DNA of 64,000 bases from an uncultured Chitinophaga sp. (GCF_946479755.1 NZ_CAMLHC010000009.1:124001-188000); one strand, 5' to 3'. Counted from the stretch's first letter, positions 47,470-57,783 are shown. Made by a program: numbers and translations. Notes: generated by a model from the sequence alone, not told the origin.

Positions 47470-49374
47470 ATGATTAATTTCCCACTTTTTATCCGACAAT
47501 TTGCAGGCAGCGTGTTGTCTGTAATACTAATGTTAGGAGCTCTGCAGGCATGTGCCGGCAATGGCGGGGAGCATCAACGTGAAACAAAGCCGCCGGCATC
47601 TGACGCTAAGACGCCGTCGCCGTCCGGAAAAGGCAATGCTGATTACGTGATCATCATTCCGGCCCGGGCAACCGGGGACGAGCAGAATGCCGCCAAAGTG
47701 CTGCAACGGTACCTGGCCCAGGTTACCGGCGGAACCTACACGATTACGTCAGACAAATCCGCAGCTGTAAACAATGAGATATTGATCGGCAAGAATAACA
47801 GGTTGGCTAAATTAAACGTGACCGTACCCTACGGCAAACTGGGAGAAGACGGGTTTCTGATAAAGACTGTTAACAACAAACTTGTGCTGGCCGGAGGGCC
47901 TGGAAAAGGAAATACGTACGCCGCTTACACTTTCCTGGAGAAGTACCTTGGATGCAGGAAATATACACCGGATGTTACGGTTATTCCACGGCAAAGCAGT
48001 CTGACATTACCACAGATCGCTAACGACGTGCAGGTGCCGACGATAAAACTGAGGGTGCAAAATTTTTATCCTGACAAGAATGACTATTATGACTGGCATA
48101 AGCTGAATTCTGTAGGGCGCGATAACCAGGAATGGGGTGCCTGGGTATATGAATTTGATCAGTATCTGCCCCCTAATACCTATTTTAAAAGTCATCCGGA
48201 ATATTATTCCTACAGGGAGGACCAGAAAAAGAGAATCACAGGAGGTCAACTCTGTTTAACAAATGAGGACGTTTACAATATAGTGGTTGCTAATCTCAAG
48301 CAGCAGATAGCGGCCAAGCCCAATGCAAGGTATTGGAGCCTTTGCCAGAATGATAACATGAAATATTGTCAATGTACCAACTGTAAGAAGCTGGATGATC
48401 AGTACAACAGTCACATGGGCTCGTTGCTCTCCTTTGTAAACAGGGTTGCTGCCAACTTTCCCGACAAGATCATCTCCACACATGCTTATACTTACTCTCT
48501 GAAACCACCGCAGGGGCTGAAGCCTGCATCCAATGTGCTGATAATTGCCAGTACAATCAATGCTGACAGAAGCTTTACTATTCCAGGTAATCCCAAAGGA
48601 GGCGACCTCCGTAAGTATATTGCCGGGTGGAATGCGCTGACAGACAAATTTTACATCTGGGACTATGTAGTGCAGTTTTCCAATTTCCTGTCTACCTTTC
48701 CCAACATCCGGACATTGGCCCCTAACATGAAATTTTTTGCGCAAAACGGAGTGACCGGTGTTTTCGAACAAGCCAGCGGATATGTGCCGGCGGATTTGTC
48801 AGAGCTGAAAGCCTATATGCTGAATAAGCTTTTGTGGAATCCCAACGTAAATATTGATGAGGTAGAGAATGAGTTTCTGGACAACTATTACGGTAAAGCA
48901 GCCGGAAAAATAAAGGAATACATCCGGTTATCGGAATCCGCGCTCACCAATTCAGGGCAGGAGCTGAGTATTTACGGGAATCCTGCAGACGCCGTAAATG
49001 GATACCTGAGCCCTGATATGCTGAAGCGTTACCTTCAGCTGTTTAATGACGCCGAAAGCCTGGTTGCCAATGATCAGACATTGAGGGACCGCGTAGAACG
49101 TGCAAGGATGTCTGTAGGATATGCTATCCTTAAAATTTATAATCCTAAAAATAAGGCGCGTCAGGTGCAGGCTTTGGCGAAGTCTGCAGCGCCGGCAGCG
49201 GCCGCCCGGTCTGCATCCGGAAATGCCACTATTGGAACGCCGCCGGGGATAGATGTAAGCAGGGAATTAAGTGAATTTATGTCTGCCAGTAAGAAAAATA
49301 ATATTGATTTGCTCTCCAATTATGGCGGAGAATACCGGATCAGTAATCTCATGAGAGATTATAAGGGTCAATAA
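47470..49374 (+). CDS. DUF4838 lipoprotein in the polysaccharide locus
   Basis: 634 aa from ATG 47470, chosen because it gives a lipoprotein signal with lipobox LQAC (Cys28); an upstream ATG (47416) would bury it. After a Pro/Lys-rich linker there is a GH20-type N-terminal alpha/beta domain (about 55-185: VIIIPARATGDEQNAAKVLQ). The DUF4838 region follows (about 190-460, with the hallmark QNDNMKYCQCTNC). The family is thought to be glycan-active, but no member of this type has a fixed activity that I can name. Probably trims or binds the secreted glycan at the envelope. Confidence 0.8.
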   Translation: MINFPLFIRQFAGSVLSVILMLGALQACAGNGGEHQRETKPPASDAKTPSPSGKGNADYVIIIPARATGDEQNAAKVLQRYLAQVTGGTYTITSDKSAAVNNEILIGKNNRLAKLNVTVPYGKLGEDGFLIKTVNNKLVLAGGPGKGNTYAAYTFLEKYLGCRKYTPDVTVIPRQSSLTLPQIANDVQVPTIKLRVQNFYPDKNDYYDWHKLNSVGRDNQEWGAWVYEFDQYLPPNTYFKSHPEYYSYREDQKKRITGGQLCLTNEDVYNIVVANLKQQIAAKPNARYWSLCQNDNMKYCQCTNCKKLDDQYNSHMGSLLSFVNRVAANFPDKIISTHAYTYSLKPPQGLKPASNVLIIASTINADRSFTIPGNPKGGDLRKYIAGWNALTDKFYIWDYVVQFSNFLSTFPNIRTLAPNMKFFAQNGVTGVFEQASGYVPADLSELKAYMLNKLLWNPNVNIDEVENEFLDNYYGKAAGKIKEYIRLSESALTNSGQELSIYGNPADAVNGYLSPDMLKRYLQLFNDAESLVANDQTLRDRVERARMSVGYAILKIYNPKNKARQVQALAKSAAPAAAARSASGNATIGTPPGIDVSRELSEFMSASKKNNIDLLSNYGGEYRISNLMRDYKGQ

Positions 49375-49394
49375 ATTAATTAAGAAGATTATAT

Positions 49395-49402
49395 TACTTT
49401 TG
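49395..49402 (+). promoter_or_regulatory. Promoter -7 box before gmd
   Basis: TACTTTTG, a perfect TAnnTTTG, 24 bp before the gmd start; implies a very short leader. -33 region weak. Confidence 0.45.
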
Positions 49403-49426
49403 ACGCGGTAATAACCGTAGAATTAT

Positions 49427-50539
49427 ATGAAAAAAGCCCTTATCACAGGCATTACCGGTCAGGATGGCGCATATTTAGCCCAGCTGCTGCTGAAAAAGAA
49501 TTATGAAGTGCATGGAATCAAGCGCAGGAGTTCTTTGTTTAATACAGACAGAATAGATCATCTGTACCAGGATCCTCATGAGAAGAATGTTCACTTCAAG
49601 CTGCATTACGGGGATTTGTCTGATTCTACCAATCTGATCAGGATCATCCAGGAAGTACAACCTGACGAAATATACAATCTGGGCGCCATGAGCCACGTTC
49701 AGGTGAGTTTTGAGGCGCCAGAATATACCGCCGATGTGGATGGCGTGGGCACTCTCAGAATTCTGGAAGCGGTACGTTTGCTGGGACTTACCCATAAAAC
49801 CCGCATCTACCAGGCCTCCACCTCCGAATTATACGGTTTGGTGCAGGAAGTGCCTCAATCCGAAAAAACGCCTTTTTACCCGCGTTCGCCTTATGCTGTT
49901 GCAAAGCTTTATGGATACTGGATAACGGTCAATTACAGGGAAGCGTATCAGATGTTTGCCTGCAACGGTATTTTGTTTAACCACGAAAGCCCGTTGCGCG
50001 GCGAAACCTTTGTTACCCGCAAAATCACAAGGGCCGTGGCTAAACTGCATCTCGGGATGCAGGACAAGCTTTACATGGGAAACCTGGACGCAAAACGTGA
50101 CTGGGGCCATGCGAAAGATTATGTGGAAGCAATGTGGTTGATCCTCCAGCAGGATGTGCCTGAAGACTTTGTGATTGCCACAGGCATAACCACCACCGTC
50201 AGAGATTTTATTACGCTCGCCTTTAAGGAAGTGGGCGTAGAGGTAGAATACAGAGGGGAAGGAGTGAATGAAAAGGGGTATGTAAAGTCTGTAACAAATC
50301 CGGAATCCGCCTTGAAACCAGGACAGGAAATAGTGCTCATTGATCCAAGGTATTTCCGCCCCACGGAGGTGGATTTGTTGATTGGCGATCCGACTAAAGC
50401 GCAGCAGCAACTGGGCTGGAAACCCAAATACGATCTGACGGGTCTCGTCAGTGAAATGGTAGCCGCTGATGTGGAGCTTTTTAAAAGGGAAAAACTGCTG
50501 AAAGATGCTGGTTACAAGGTGTTGAATCAATATGAATAG
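49427..50539 (+). CDS. gmd: GDP-mannose 4,6-dehydratase
   Basis: 370 aa. Converts GDP-D-mannose to GDP-4-keto-6-deoxymannose. NADP-binding [16 protein letters not shown] (8-23), [15 protein letters not shown], catalytic STSELYG and [10 protein letters not shown], and [17 protein letters not shown]. Full length. Its product feeds the next gene, which overlaps by 8 bp. Confidence 0.97.
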   Translation: MKKALITGITGQDGAYLAQLLLKKNYEVHGIKRRSSLFNTDRIDHLYQDPHEKNVHFKLHYGDLSDSTNLIRIIQEVQPDEIYNLGAMSHVQVSFEAPEYTADVDGVGTLRILEAVRLLGLTHKTRIYQASTSELYGLVQEVPQSEKTPFYPRSPYAVAKLYGYWITVNYREAYQMFACNGILFNHESPLRGETFVTRKITRAVAKLHLGMQDKLYMGNLDAKRDWGHAKDYVEAMWLILQQDVPEDFVIATGITTTVRDFITLAFKEVGVEVEYRGEGVNEKGYVKSVTNPESALKPGQEIVLIDPRYFRPTEVDLLIGDPTKAQQQLGWKPKYDLTGLVSEMVAADVELFKREKLLKDAGYKVLNQYE

Positions 50540-51473
50540 TATGAGAGCATCGGATAAAATTTATGTGGCCGGGCACCGTGGGATGGTGGGCTCCGCGCTT
50601 GTACGGAAATTAAAAAATGAAGGCTTCGGCAATATCGTTACCCGTACTTCCGGAGAGTTAGACCTGAGAGACCAGGGGGCCGTAGCAAAATTTTTTAGTG
50701 AAGAGAAGCCGGCACACGTGTTCCTGGCCGCCGCCAAAGTAGGAGGTATTGTGGCAAATAATACTTATAGAGGACAGTTTATATATGAAAACCTGATGAT
50801 TCAGAACAATGTTATTCATCATGCTCATTTGAATGGTGTGCAGAAGCTGATGTTCCTTGGTTCATCCTGCATTTACCCTAAACTTGCTCCACAACCGCTG
50901 AAGGAAGAATATTTGTTGACTGGCCAGTTGGAACCGACCAACCAACCTTACGCCATTGCTAAAATTGCCGGAATAGAAATGTGTGATGCCTACAGAGCAC
51001 AATATGGCAGCAATTTTATTTCAGTAATGCCCACCAATCTTTATGGGCCTAATGATAACTATGATCTTCAGAACTCGCATGTATTGCCGGCGATGCTGCG
51101 CAAAATGCATGAGGCGAAAATGAATAACCTTCCGGAGGTAGTACTCTGGGGAACCGGGACGCCACGAAGGGAGTTTTTGCATGCCGATGATATGGCTGAT
51201 GCCTGCTTTTACCTCATGCAACATTACAACGAACCGGGGCTGGTGAATATCGGTGTTGGGGAAGATATTAGTATTAAGGAGCTGGCAATGCTCATTCGGA
51301 AAATCGTAGGATATAAGGGAGAATTGGTATTTGATACCACCAAACCGGACGGAACGCCCCGGAAACTCATGGACGTATCCAAGTTGCACAGCTATGGCTG
51401 GAAAGCAAGGATTGAACTGGAGGAAGGTGTCCGGCGTGTTTACGAGGATGTGAAAGCAAATGGCTGGAAATAA
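50532..51473 (+). CDS. fcl: GDP-L-fucose synthase
   Basis: 313 aa (start 50541 would avoid the overlap with gmd). Epimerase-reductase giving GDP-L-fucose. Motifs: [44 protein letters not shown] and the catalytic [14 protein letters not shown]. With gmd it supplies fucose for the surface polysaccharide. A terminator follows. Confidence 0.96.
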   Translation: MNSMRASDKIYVAGHRGMVGSALVRKLKNEGFGNIVTRTSGELDLRDQGAVAKFFSEEKPAHVFLAAAKVGGIVANNTYRGQFIYENLMIQNNVIHHAHLNGVQKLMFLGSSCIYPKLAPQPLKEEYLLTGQLEPTNQPYAIAKIAGIEMCDAYRAQYGSNFISVMPTNLYGPNDNYDLQNSHVLPAMLRKMHEAKMNNLPEVVLWGTGTPRREFLHADDMADACFYLMQHYNEPGLVNIGVGEDISIKELAMLIRKIVGYKGELVFDTTKPDGTPRKLMDVSKLHSYGWKARIELEEGVRRVYEDVKANGWK

Positions 51474-51478
51474 GTTGA

Positions 51479-51520
51479 CAATAAGGATCTGTACGCCGGT
51501 AACGGTCCTTGTTGTTTTTT
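51479..51520 (+). terminator. Terminator after fcl
   Basis: CAA-T-AAGGA paired with TCCTT-G-TTG (one mismatch), with an inner TAC/GTA stem, followed by TTTTTT. Confidence 0.7.
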
Positions 51521-51670
51521 GATACGTACTGTTAGGTCCCCAGGTAAAAGGTAATTTCCGGCGCTATTTTGTATGAATCGGATAGTTTTCCTGTGTCAAC
51601 AGCAGGCTTCAATATCCACCCTACTTCTTTGTATCAGGCATCCGGCCTGGACAATTAATCATTAATCTAT

Positions 51671-52750
51671 ATGAAGAAAAAAAGAACCTGTGTATTTATC
51701 ATGGCTGGAGGAGTCGGCAGCCGTTTCTGGCCCAAAAGCCGTAATAACTTCCCTAAACAGTTCATTGATATACTGGGTACCGGTAAGTCTTTATTGCAAC
51801 TGACCTATGAGCGGTTTGCCCGTCTGGAAGCAGCGGAAAATATTTATGTGGTGACCAACAACCAGTATAGGGCGTTAGTCCAACAACAACTGCCGGCGGT
51901 GCCCGTTGAAAATATCCTGTGTGAGCCCTCCCGGAACAATACCGGTCCTTGTGTTGCTTATGCTGTTTTCAAACTGGCGGCAAAAGATCCCGAAGCTAAT
52001 ATGGTGGTGGCCCCCTCAGACCACTTCATTGTAAGAGAAGATATATTCATCGAAAAAATCAGGCAGGCCGTAGACATAGCAGCAGAGCACCCGGCGTTGC
52101 TGACGCTGGGCATTACTCCTACCAGACCCGATACCGGTTACGGTTATATTAATTTTGGTGAGGAAGTTGGAACGGGTGTATATCTGGTGAATCGCTTTAT
52201 TGAAAAACCTCCCCTGGAAAAAGCCAGGGAATTTGTAGCTAACGGCAGCTACGTCTGGAACGGCGGAATATTTATCTGGAATGTAAAAACCGCATTGGCA
52301 GCTTTTCAGCAGTATGCTCCGGAAATCCATGATCTTTTTGCAAAAGGAGCGGGGAAATACAATACAGGGGAAGAGCAACCATTTATAGATCAGCATTATC
52401 CGCTGGCACCTAATATTTCCATTGACTATGCAGTGATGGAAAAGGCGGATAACGTTTATACAATACCGGCAGATTTTGGCTGGAGTGACCTGGGGACCTG
52501 GGGAGCTTTGTATGAGGTAGCAGAAAAACAGGACGGACAAAATGTAGTGTCCGGAAATCTGCTGCTGGAAGATACGGAGAACAGCATCATTCACCTCCCT
52601 TCCGGCAAGGTAGCAGTTATCAGGGGGCTAAAAGATTATATTGTTGTGGATGACGAAAATGTATTGCTTATATACCCAAAAGGGGAGGAGCAGGAAATCA
52701 AGAAAGTCACTGAAAAATTAAAATCTGAGAATCAGGCCCATTATTTGTAG
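51671..52750 (+). CDS. manC: Mannose-1-phosphate guanylyltransferase
   Basis: 359 aa, so it lacks the C-terminal phosphomannose isomerase half of bifunctional ManC/AlgA. Pyrophosphorylase motif AGGVGSRFWPKSRNNFPKQF (12-31) and the sugar-site FIEKPPLEKA. Makes GDP-mannose for gmd. Own transcription unit likely because a terminator lies upstream. Confidence 0.95.
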   Translation: MKKKRTCVFIMAGGVGSRFWPKSRNNFPKQFIDILGTGKSLLQLTYERFARLEAAENIYVVTNNQYRALVQQQLPAVPVENILCEPSRNNTGPCVAYAVFKLAAKDPEANMVVAPSDHFIVREDIFIEKIRQAVDIAAEHPALLTLGITPTRPDTGYGYINFGEEVGTGVYLVNRFIEKPPLEKAREFVANGSYVWNGGIFIWNVKTALAAFQQYAPEIHDLFAKGAGKYNTGEEQPFIDQHYPLAPNISIDYAVMEKADNVYTIPADFGWSDLGTWGALYEVAEKQDGQNVVSGNLLLEDTENSIIHLPSGKVAVIRGLKDYIVVDDENVLLIYPKGEEQEIKKVTEKLKSENQAHYL

Positions 52751-52807
52751 CTTAGCGGCTGCTCTTTCGTATCATCCCGCGCTGTCATCACGATTTGTTG
52801 AAAATGT

Positions 52808-52815
52808 TATCTTTG
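52808..52815 (+). promoter_or_regulatory. Promoter -7 box before the outer-membrane barrel gene
   Basis: TATCTTTG, perfect TAnnTTTG, 101 bp before the start codon. -33 region not clear. Confidence 0.5.
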
Positions 52816-52916
52816 CATCTTATTAATCCCTGTCATAAGACTTTGTCAGGATATTACCGGGATGTTTGTGACACCTGATTCCGTGAAACTAAAATTGTAG
52901 AATCAAAAAAAAATTA

Positions 52917-54506
52917 ATGAAGCATCTTGTTTGGGTGGCGGCAATCCTATTGCTAGCCCGTGCAGCCAATGCACAGGAGAAATTACCGGTTGTTCTTCCG
53001 TATAATTATCTCAATATGAGAGAGTTATACCTCGATACCAGCAATCACCACACTGCCTTAAAGCCCATTCTGCATGTGGATACAAGCGCGATGTACACGC
53101 AACCTGATACGACTAAACGCAGTTGGTTTCATCGGAAATTGTTTAATGAACATCTGTTAGAATTCAGGAATAAAGATTACAATGTTTTTATCGATTTTCT
53201 TCCTGATTTTCAGGTAGGGAAATCCAGGGAAGAAAGCCGTACTACCTGGTTGAATACCCGCGGAGCAATTATTCAGGCCAATATAGGTTCGAAGTTTTAT
53301 TTTGAGTCCTCTTTTTACGAGAACCAGGGTAAATTCCCGTACTATCTTGACCAGTATATCCGGAAAAATGATATTGTACCGGGACAGGGAGGTATCAAGA
53401 ATTACAGCAACGGCAAAGCTTTTGACTACAACTATGCAACCGCACTATTATCCTACACTCCCAACAAATACATTAACCTTACAGCTGGCTATGGACAAAA
53501 CTTTATTGGCGATGGATACCGTTCGCTGATTCTTTCGGACATTTCCTTCAGCTACCCTTATCTGAAAATAACAGCCAACCTGGGCAGCGTTCAATATACT
53601 TCCATGTGGACCCAGTTCATGGATAAACGGAGCCAGTCATTCGGTTCTGCCTATGAAGATCTTGGATATTTCAAGAAATGGGGCGTTTTCCATTTCCTGG
53701 ACTGGAACGTGAACAAACGGCTGACAATTGGTTTGTTTGATGCTGTGGTTTGGCCGGACGCGGATTCCAGTGGCCGTAAACGCGGATTTGACTGGAGCTA
53801 TATGAACCCCATCATTTTCCTGCGTTCAGCAGAGTTTTCCGTAGGATCTTCTGACAATGCCCTTATGGGAGCCAATGTGAAGTACAAACTATTCCCCAAG
53901 ACCACGATCTATGGACAAGTCGTGCTGGATGAATTTAAACTGAAAGAAGTTACCGGCGGCAACGGCTGGTGGGCAAATAAACAGTCCTGGCAGCTCGGAT
54001 TTCGTTCCTTTGATCTGTTCAAAGTAAAAAATCTCGATATTCAGGGAGAGTATAACGCTGTCAGACCGTACACCTATTCTTTCCGGAGCACCTTCGCCAA
54101 TTATGAACACTATAACCAGTCATTGGCACATCCTTTAGGAGCTAACTTCTGGGAATTGCTGGGAATCGCTACCTACCGGATCAAGCGTTGGTACGGCCGC
54201 GGGCAGCTGATGTATGCCAGATATGGAGATGATCCGGACGCCAAAACGAACAACGGGCATTACATTTATAAACCTTATACCAACAGGCCAAGTGATTACG
54301 GGAATTATATTGGTCAGGGGATTAAAACCAACCTGCTTTACGCCCAGGGCACTGTTGCCTATGTACTAAACCCGAAGTATAACTTGCGGGTGGAAGCGTC
54401 CCTGGCAGCACGGAAGCTCCAAAATGATATCACCGGCTCTAAAACCGATCTGATCTTTAACTTTGGTCTCCGTAGCTCCTTCAGACAGTTCTATTACGAT
54501 TTTTAA
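52917..54506 (+). CDS. Wzi/RemB-like outer-membrane beta-barrel protein
   Basis: 529 aa. Signal peptide (ends ARAANA-QEK). The rest alternates aromatic and polar residues in strand-like stretches (YINLTAGYGQNFIGDGYRSL, YPYLKITANLGSVQY) and ends in Phe (FRQFYYDF), as outer-membrane barrels do. It resembles the capsule-assembly Wzi group and the gliding protein RemB of Flavobacterium. Given its place at the end of the locus, it probably holds or positions the polysaccharide on the cell surface (inference). Its terminator follows at once. Confidence 0.75.
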   Translation: MKHLVWVAAILLLARAANAQEKLPVVLPYNYLNMRELYLDTSNHHTALKPILHVDTSAMYTQPDTTKRSWFHRKLFNEHLLEFRNKDYNVFIDFLPDFQVGKSREESRTTWLNTRGAIIQANIGSKFYFESSFYENQGKFPYYLDQYIRKNDIVPGQGGIKNYSNGKAFDYNYATALLSYTPNKYINLTAGYGQNFIGDGYRSLILSDISFSYPYLKITANLGSVQYTSMWTQFMDKRSQSFGSAYEDLGYFKKWGVFHFLDWNVNKRLTIGLFDAVVWPDADSSGRKRGFDWSYMNPIIFLRSAEFSVGSSDNALMGANVKYKLFPKTTIYGQVVLDEFKLKEVTGGNGWWANKQSWQLGFRSFDLFKVKNLDIQGEYNAVRPYTYSFRSTFANYEHYNQSLAHPLGANFWELLGIATYRIKRWYGRGQLMYARYGDDPDAKTNNGHYIYKPYTNRPSDYGNYIGQGIKTNLLYAQGTVAYVLNPKYNLRVEASLAARKLQNDITGSKTDLIFNFGLRSSFRQFYYDF

Positions 54507-54531
54507 ATATAAGTAGGTGCTAAAAACACGC

Positions 54532-54567
54532 AAGCCCTTCCGCGTTACGCGCAAGGGCTTTTTATTT
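54532..54567 (+). terminator. Terminator at the end of the polysaccharide locus
   Basis: AAGCCCTT/AAGGGCTT stem continued by GCG/CGC, then TTTTATTTT. It is followed by ACGCAAAG-rich sequence (54569-54600) like the repeat before icmF. Confidence 0.88.
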
Positions 54568-54717
54568 TACGCAAAGAGGGGCAAGGATAATGGACAAAGG
54601 CCGAAATAAAACGAACAACAAAAAACGTTCTCATTAGGTGTAGGATCATCCGTCCGGCCATCCATTCCTATACTGAATATACGAAAAAAATCATAATATC
54701 AAATACATAATTCGGGA

Positions 54718-54751
54718 TTTGGGAGAGTTTTCCTGAATATGTATAACTTCG
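54718..54751 (+). promoter_or_regulatory. Promoter overlapping the ABC-F gene start region
   Basis: TTTG (54718-54721), 22-bp spacer, TAACTTCG (54744-54751, seven of eight). The predicted transcript start falls at or next to ATG 54757, so the message may be leaderless. This argues against the earlier ATG at 54739. Confidence 0.45.
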
Positions 54752-54756
54752 CGGTT

Positions 54757-56658
54757 ATGCATTACGTTACAGTAGAAGGGCTCACTAAATCATACGGCGT
54801 TAAGCCATTATTCCGGAATATCTCTTTTCACATCGAAGAAGGCGATAAAATAGCGCTGGTAGCGCTGAATGGAACGGGTAAATCCACCCTGCTCAAGATC
54901 ATTCTGGGCAAAGAAGCTCCTGATGAAGGAAAAGTGTGGATACACAAGGATGTGACCGTTGTAATGCTGGAACAACAGTCCGATTTTAACCTCAACAAAT
55001 CCGTGATCGAAAATATCTTCGATCATGACAACCCCACGCTGAACGCCATCAAGGAATACGAACTCCTGACAGAAGAAGGCCACGAGCCGGACGTGGAAAA
55101 GCTCACCGCGGCTTTTGCCCGCATGGATGAGCTCAATGCCTGGCATTTTGACGCCAAAGTGAAGCAAATCCTGGGTAAACTCAATATACATCATCTCGAT
55201 CAACCCGTAGGCTCCCTTTCCGGCGGCCAGCAAAAACGGGTGGCCCTGGCTAAAGTGCTGATAGACATTGGTTTCGAACATAAACACGTGCTTCTCATCA
55301 TGGATGAGCCTACCAACCACCTGGACGTGGGCATGATCGAATGGCTGGAAAACTACCTCGACCAGGAACGGGTAACCCTCCTCTTGGTAACGCACGACCG
55401 CTACTTCCTCGACAGCGTCTGCAACGAGATCATGGAGCTGGACCAGGAACAGCTCTTCGTTTACAAAGGTGACTACGAAAATTACCTGGAACGCAAAGCT
55501 ACCCGGGAAGAAATGGACCGCTCCAGTGTGGAAAAAGCCCGCAATACCTATCGTAAGGAACTGGAGTGGATGCGTAAGCAGCCAAAGGCCCGTACCACCA
55601 AGTCCAAGGCCCGCCAGGACGCTTTCTATGAAGTGAAAGAAAAAGCGTCTACCAGGATGGCCGATCAGCAACTGGAGCTGAATGTGAAAATGACCCGCCT
55701 GGGCGGTAAGATCCTCGAACTTAAAAAAGTTTATAAAGCCTATGGCGACCACGTGATCCTCAAAGGATTTGATTATACCTTCAAAAAAGGAGAGCGTGTA
55801 GGCGTAGTCGGTAAAAACGGTGTCGGTAAGTCCACCTTCCTCAATATGCTGCTGGGCTCCGAACAGCCGGATTCCGGTAAAATCAACATTGGCGAGACCA
55901 TCGTGTTCGGCAACTATTCCCAAACCGGCCTGGTAGTGAAAGAAGACATGCGCGTGATCGAGTTTGTAAAGAACATCGCGGAAAACTTCCCGCTGGCCGA
56001 TGGTACCAAAGTGAGCGCCGCCCAGTTCCTGGAATTGTTCCTCTTTCCGGCGGAAAAACAATACACTTATATCTCCAAGCTTAGCGGGGGAGAGAAAAGA
56101 AGATTGCACCTGCTGTCTATCCTCTTCCGGAATCCCAACTTCCTGGTACTCGACGAACCTACCAATGACCTGGACCTGCCTACCCTCAGTATCCTGGAGA
56201 ACTTCCTCATGGAATACCAGGGCTGCGTGATCATTGTAAGCCACGACCGTTATTTCATGGACAAACTGGTGGACCACCTCTTTGTATTTGAAGGCAACGG
56301 CGTCGTACGCGACTATCCCGGTAACTACACCCAGTACCGCGAATGGCAGAAAGACGACGACAAACGCAAAGCAGAAGAGAAAAAAGAAACAAAAGCGGAA
56401 GCAGTGCAGGCAACCACTGCAACCGCGACAGACAACGGCCCGCGGAAAATGTCCTACAAGGAAAAACGGGAGTTCGAATCTCTGGAAAAAGAAATGGAGT
56501 CACTGGAAGAAGAAAAGAAAGCCATTGAGGCTAAACTGGCCGGTGGAACACTGCCTTATGATGAAATGGAGCCTCTCACGCACCGCATAGGAGAAATTAT
56601 ACAATTGCTGGATGACAAGGGAATGCGCTGGTTGGAATTAAGTGAACTGAATGGATAA
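54757..56658 (+). CDS. ABC-F family ATPase (Uup/EttA type)
   Basis: 633 aa. Two ABC cassettes on one chain and no membrane segment. First: ALNGTGKST (36-44), LSGGQQKRVALAK, IMDEPTNHLD. Second: GKNGVGKST, LSGGEKRRLHLLS, VLDEPTNDLDLP. The linker contains the charged P-site-tRNA-interaction-like region (RKQPKARTTKSKARQDAF). A C-terminal coiled coil rich in Glu and Lys (about 545-625) is like Uup. Such proteins act on the ribosome or on replication intermediates. Confidence 0.93.
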   Translation: MHYVTVEGLTKSYGVKPLFRNISFHIEEGDKIALVALNGTGKSTLLKIILGKEAPDEGKVWIHKDVTVVMLEQQSDFNLNKSVIENIFDHDNPTLNAIKEYELLTEEGHEPDVEKLTAAFARMDELNAWHFDAKVKQILGKLNIHHLDQPVGSLSGGQQKRVALAKVLIDIGFEHKHVLLIMDEPTNHLDVGMIEWLENYLDQERVTLLLVTHDRYFLDSVCNEIMELDQEQLFVYKGDYENYLERKATREEMDRSSVEKARNTYRKELEWMRKQPKARTTKSKARQDAFYEVKEKASTRMADQQLELNVKMTRLGGKILELKKVYKAYGDHVILKGFDYTFKKGERVGVVGKNGVGKSTFLNMLLGSEQPDSGKINIGETIVFGNYSQTGLVVKEDMRVIEFVKNIAENFPLADGTKVSAAQFLELFLFPAEKQYTYISKLSGGEKRRLHLLSILFRNPNFLVLDEPTNDLDLPTLSILENFLMEYQGCVIIVSHDRYFMDKLVDHLFVFEGNGVVRDYPGNYTQYREWQKDDDKRKAEEKKETKAEAVQATTATATDNGPRKMSYKEKREFESLEKEMESLEEEKKAIEAKLAGGTLPYDEMEPLTHRIGEIIQLLDDKGMRWLELSELNG

Positions 56659-56678
56659 AATAACAGTTATATATCAGA

Positions 56679-56713
56679 GAGTCCGGAGAAGTATCTCCGG
56701 ACTCTTTTATTTT
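56679..56713 (+). terminator. Terminator of the ABC-F gene
   Basis: Perfect 11-bp stem GAGTCCGGAGA-AGTA-TCTCCGGACTC followed by TTTTATTTTT. Only 19 bp before the next start codon. Confidence 0.93.
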
Positions 56714-56731
56714 TGACATAAAACAAAGGTG

Positions 56732-57727
56732 ATGGAATACAGACAATTAGGACAATCAGACTTAAAAGCCTCCGTGGTTACTTTCGGCGCATGGGCCGCC
56801 GGCGGTTGGATGTGGGGCGGCACGGAACGTAAAGACGCGGTCAGGGCCATCAGAGCTTCCTACGATGAGGGCGTGACTTCGATAGACACCGCTCCCATTT
56901 ACGGACAAGGCACCAGCGAGGAGATTACCGGAGAAGCCATCAAAGGCCTTCCGCGCGACAAAGTGCAGATCATGACCAAATTCGGGATGCGCTGGGACCT
57001 GGCTAAAGGGGACTTTGCCTTTCACAGCCAGGATAACCAGGGCAGGGACATCGACATCTATAAATACGCTAATAAGGCTAGTATCATCAAAGAATGCGAG
57101 GACAGTCTGCGTCGTCTGGGCACCGATTATATTGATCTGTACCAGATTCACTGGCCTGATTCAACTACGCCCATAGCGGAATCGATGGATACGGTGGCAA
57201 CGCTGATTAAACAGGGTAAAGTGCGGTATGCAGGCGTGTGTAACTACAATGCGGAGCAACTGGAAGAAGCCCGTAAATACGTGCCGCTGGTGTCTGACCA
57301 GGTGCCTTACAGCATGGTGAAGCGTGGTATTGAGGAAAGGGAAGTGCCTTACTGTATTGAAAACGGTTTATCAGTACTGGCTTATAGTCCGCTGGAACGG
57401 GGGCTGCTGACTGGCAAAATGAAGCCTGGTCACCAGTTTGCCCCGGGCGATCACCGCGCGGGCATTTACTTCTACCGCGAGGAAAACCTGAAAAGGACCA
57501 ACGCTTTCCTGGAAAAACTATCCCCGCTGGCGTTAGCGAAAAATGCTTCGCTCTCTCAGCTGGTCATCCGCTGGACGATTGAACAACCGGGCATCACCAT
57601 TGCGCTGGTAGGCGCCCGTAACGCTGAACAGGCGGTACAAAATGCTAAGGCGGCCAATATTCAGCTCTCACAGGAGGAAATCAGTTTCATCTCGGCAGAA
57701 CTGGATAAGCTGGTGCTGGAAAAGTAA
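56732..57727 (+). CDS. Aldo/keto reductase
   Basis: 331 aa from ATG 56732 (a GTG directly before it is in frame). Barrel with tetrad Asp52, Tyr57 (IDTAPIYGQG), Lys83 (MTKFG) and His140 (YQIHWPD). C-terminal NADP-binding ALVGARNAEQ. Similar to general-stress and methylglyoxal-type AKRs; physiological substrate unknown. It must have its own promoter because a strong terminator lies just upstream. Confidence 0.9.
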   Translation: MEYRQLGQSDLKASVVTFGAWAAGGWMWGGTERKDAVRAIRASYDEGVTSIDTAPIYGQGTSEEITGEAIKGLPRDKVQIMTKFGMRWDLAKGDFAFHSQDNQGRDIDIYKYANKASIIKECEDSLRRLGTDYIDLYQIHWPDSTTPIAESMDTVATLIKQGKVRYAGVCNYNAEQLEEARKYVPLVSDQVPYSMVKRGIEEREVPYCIENGLSVLAYSPLERGLLTGKMKPGHQFAPGDHRAGIYFYREENLKRTNAFLEKLSPLALAKNASLSQLVIRWTIEQPGITIALVGARNAEQAVQNAKAANIQLSQEEISFISAELDKLVLEK

Positions 57728-57733
57728 CAAAAA

Positions 57734-57763
57734 ACGGGGACGGCTATACGCCGCCCCCGTTTG
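57734..57763. terminator. Bidirectional terminator between the aldo/keto reductase and susD
   Basis: ACGGGG-A-CGGC with GCCG-CCCCGT; A-run on the left and T-rich on the right, so it serves both converging genes. Confidence 0.8.
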
Positions 57764-57783
57764 TATTAAAAGAGAAAAGAGGA

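Noticed and set aside
54808..56277. 489-codon open frame antisense to the ABC-F gene
   Set aside because: Phe/Val/His-rich mirror translation; the sense gene has all ABC motifs.
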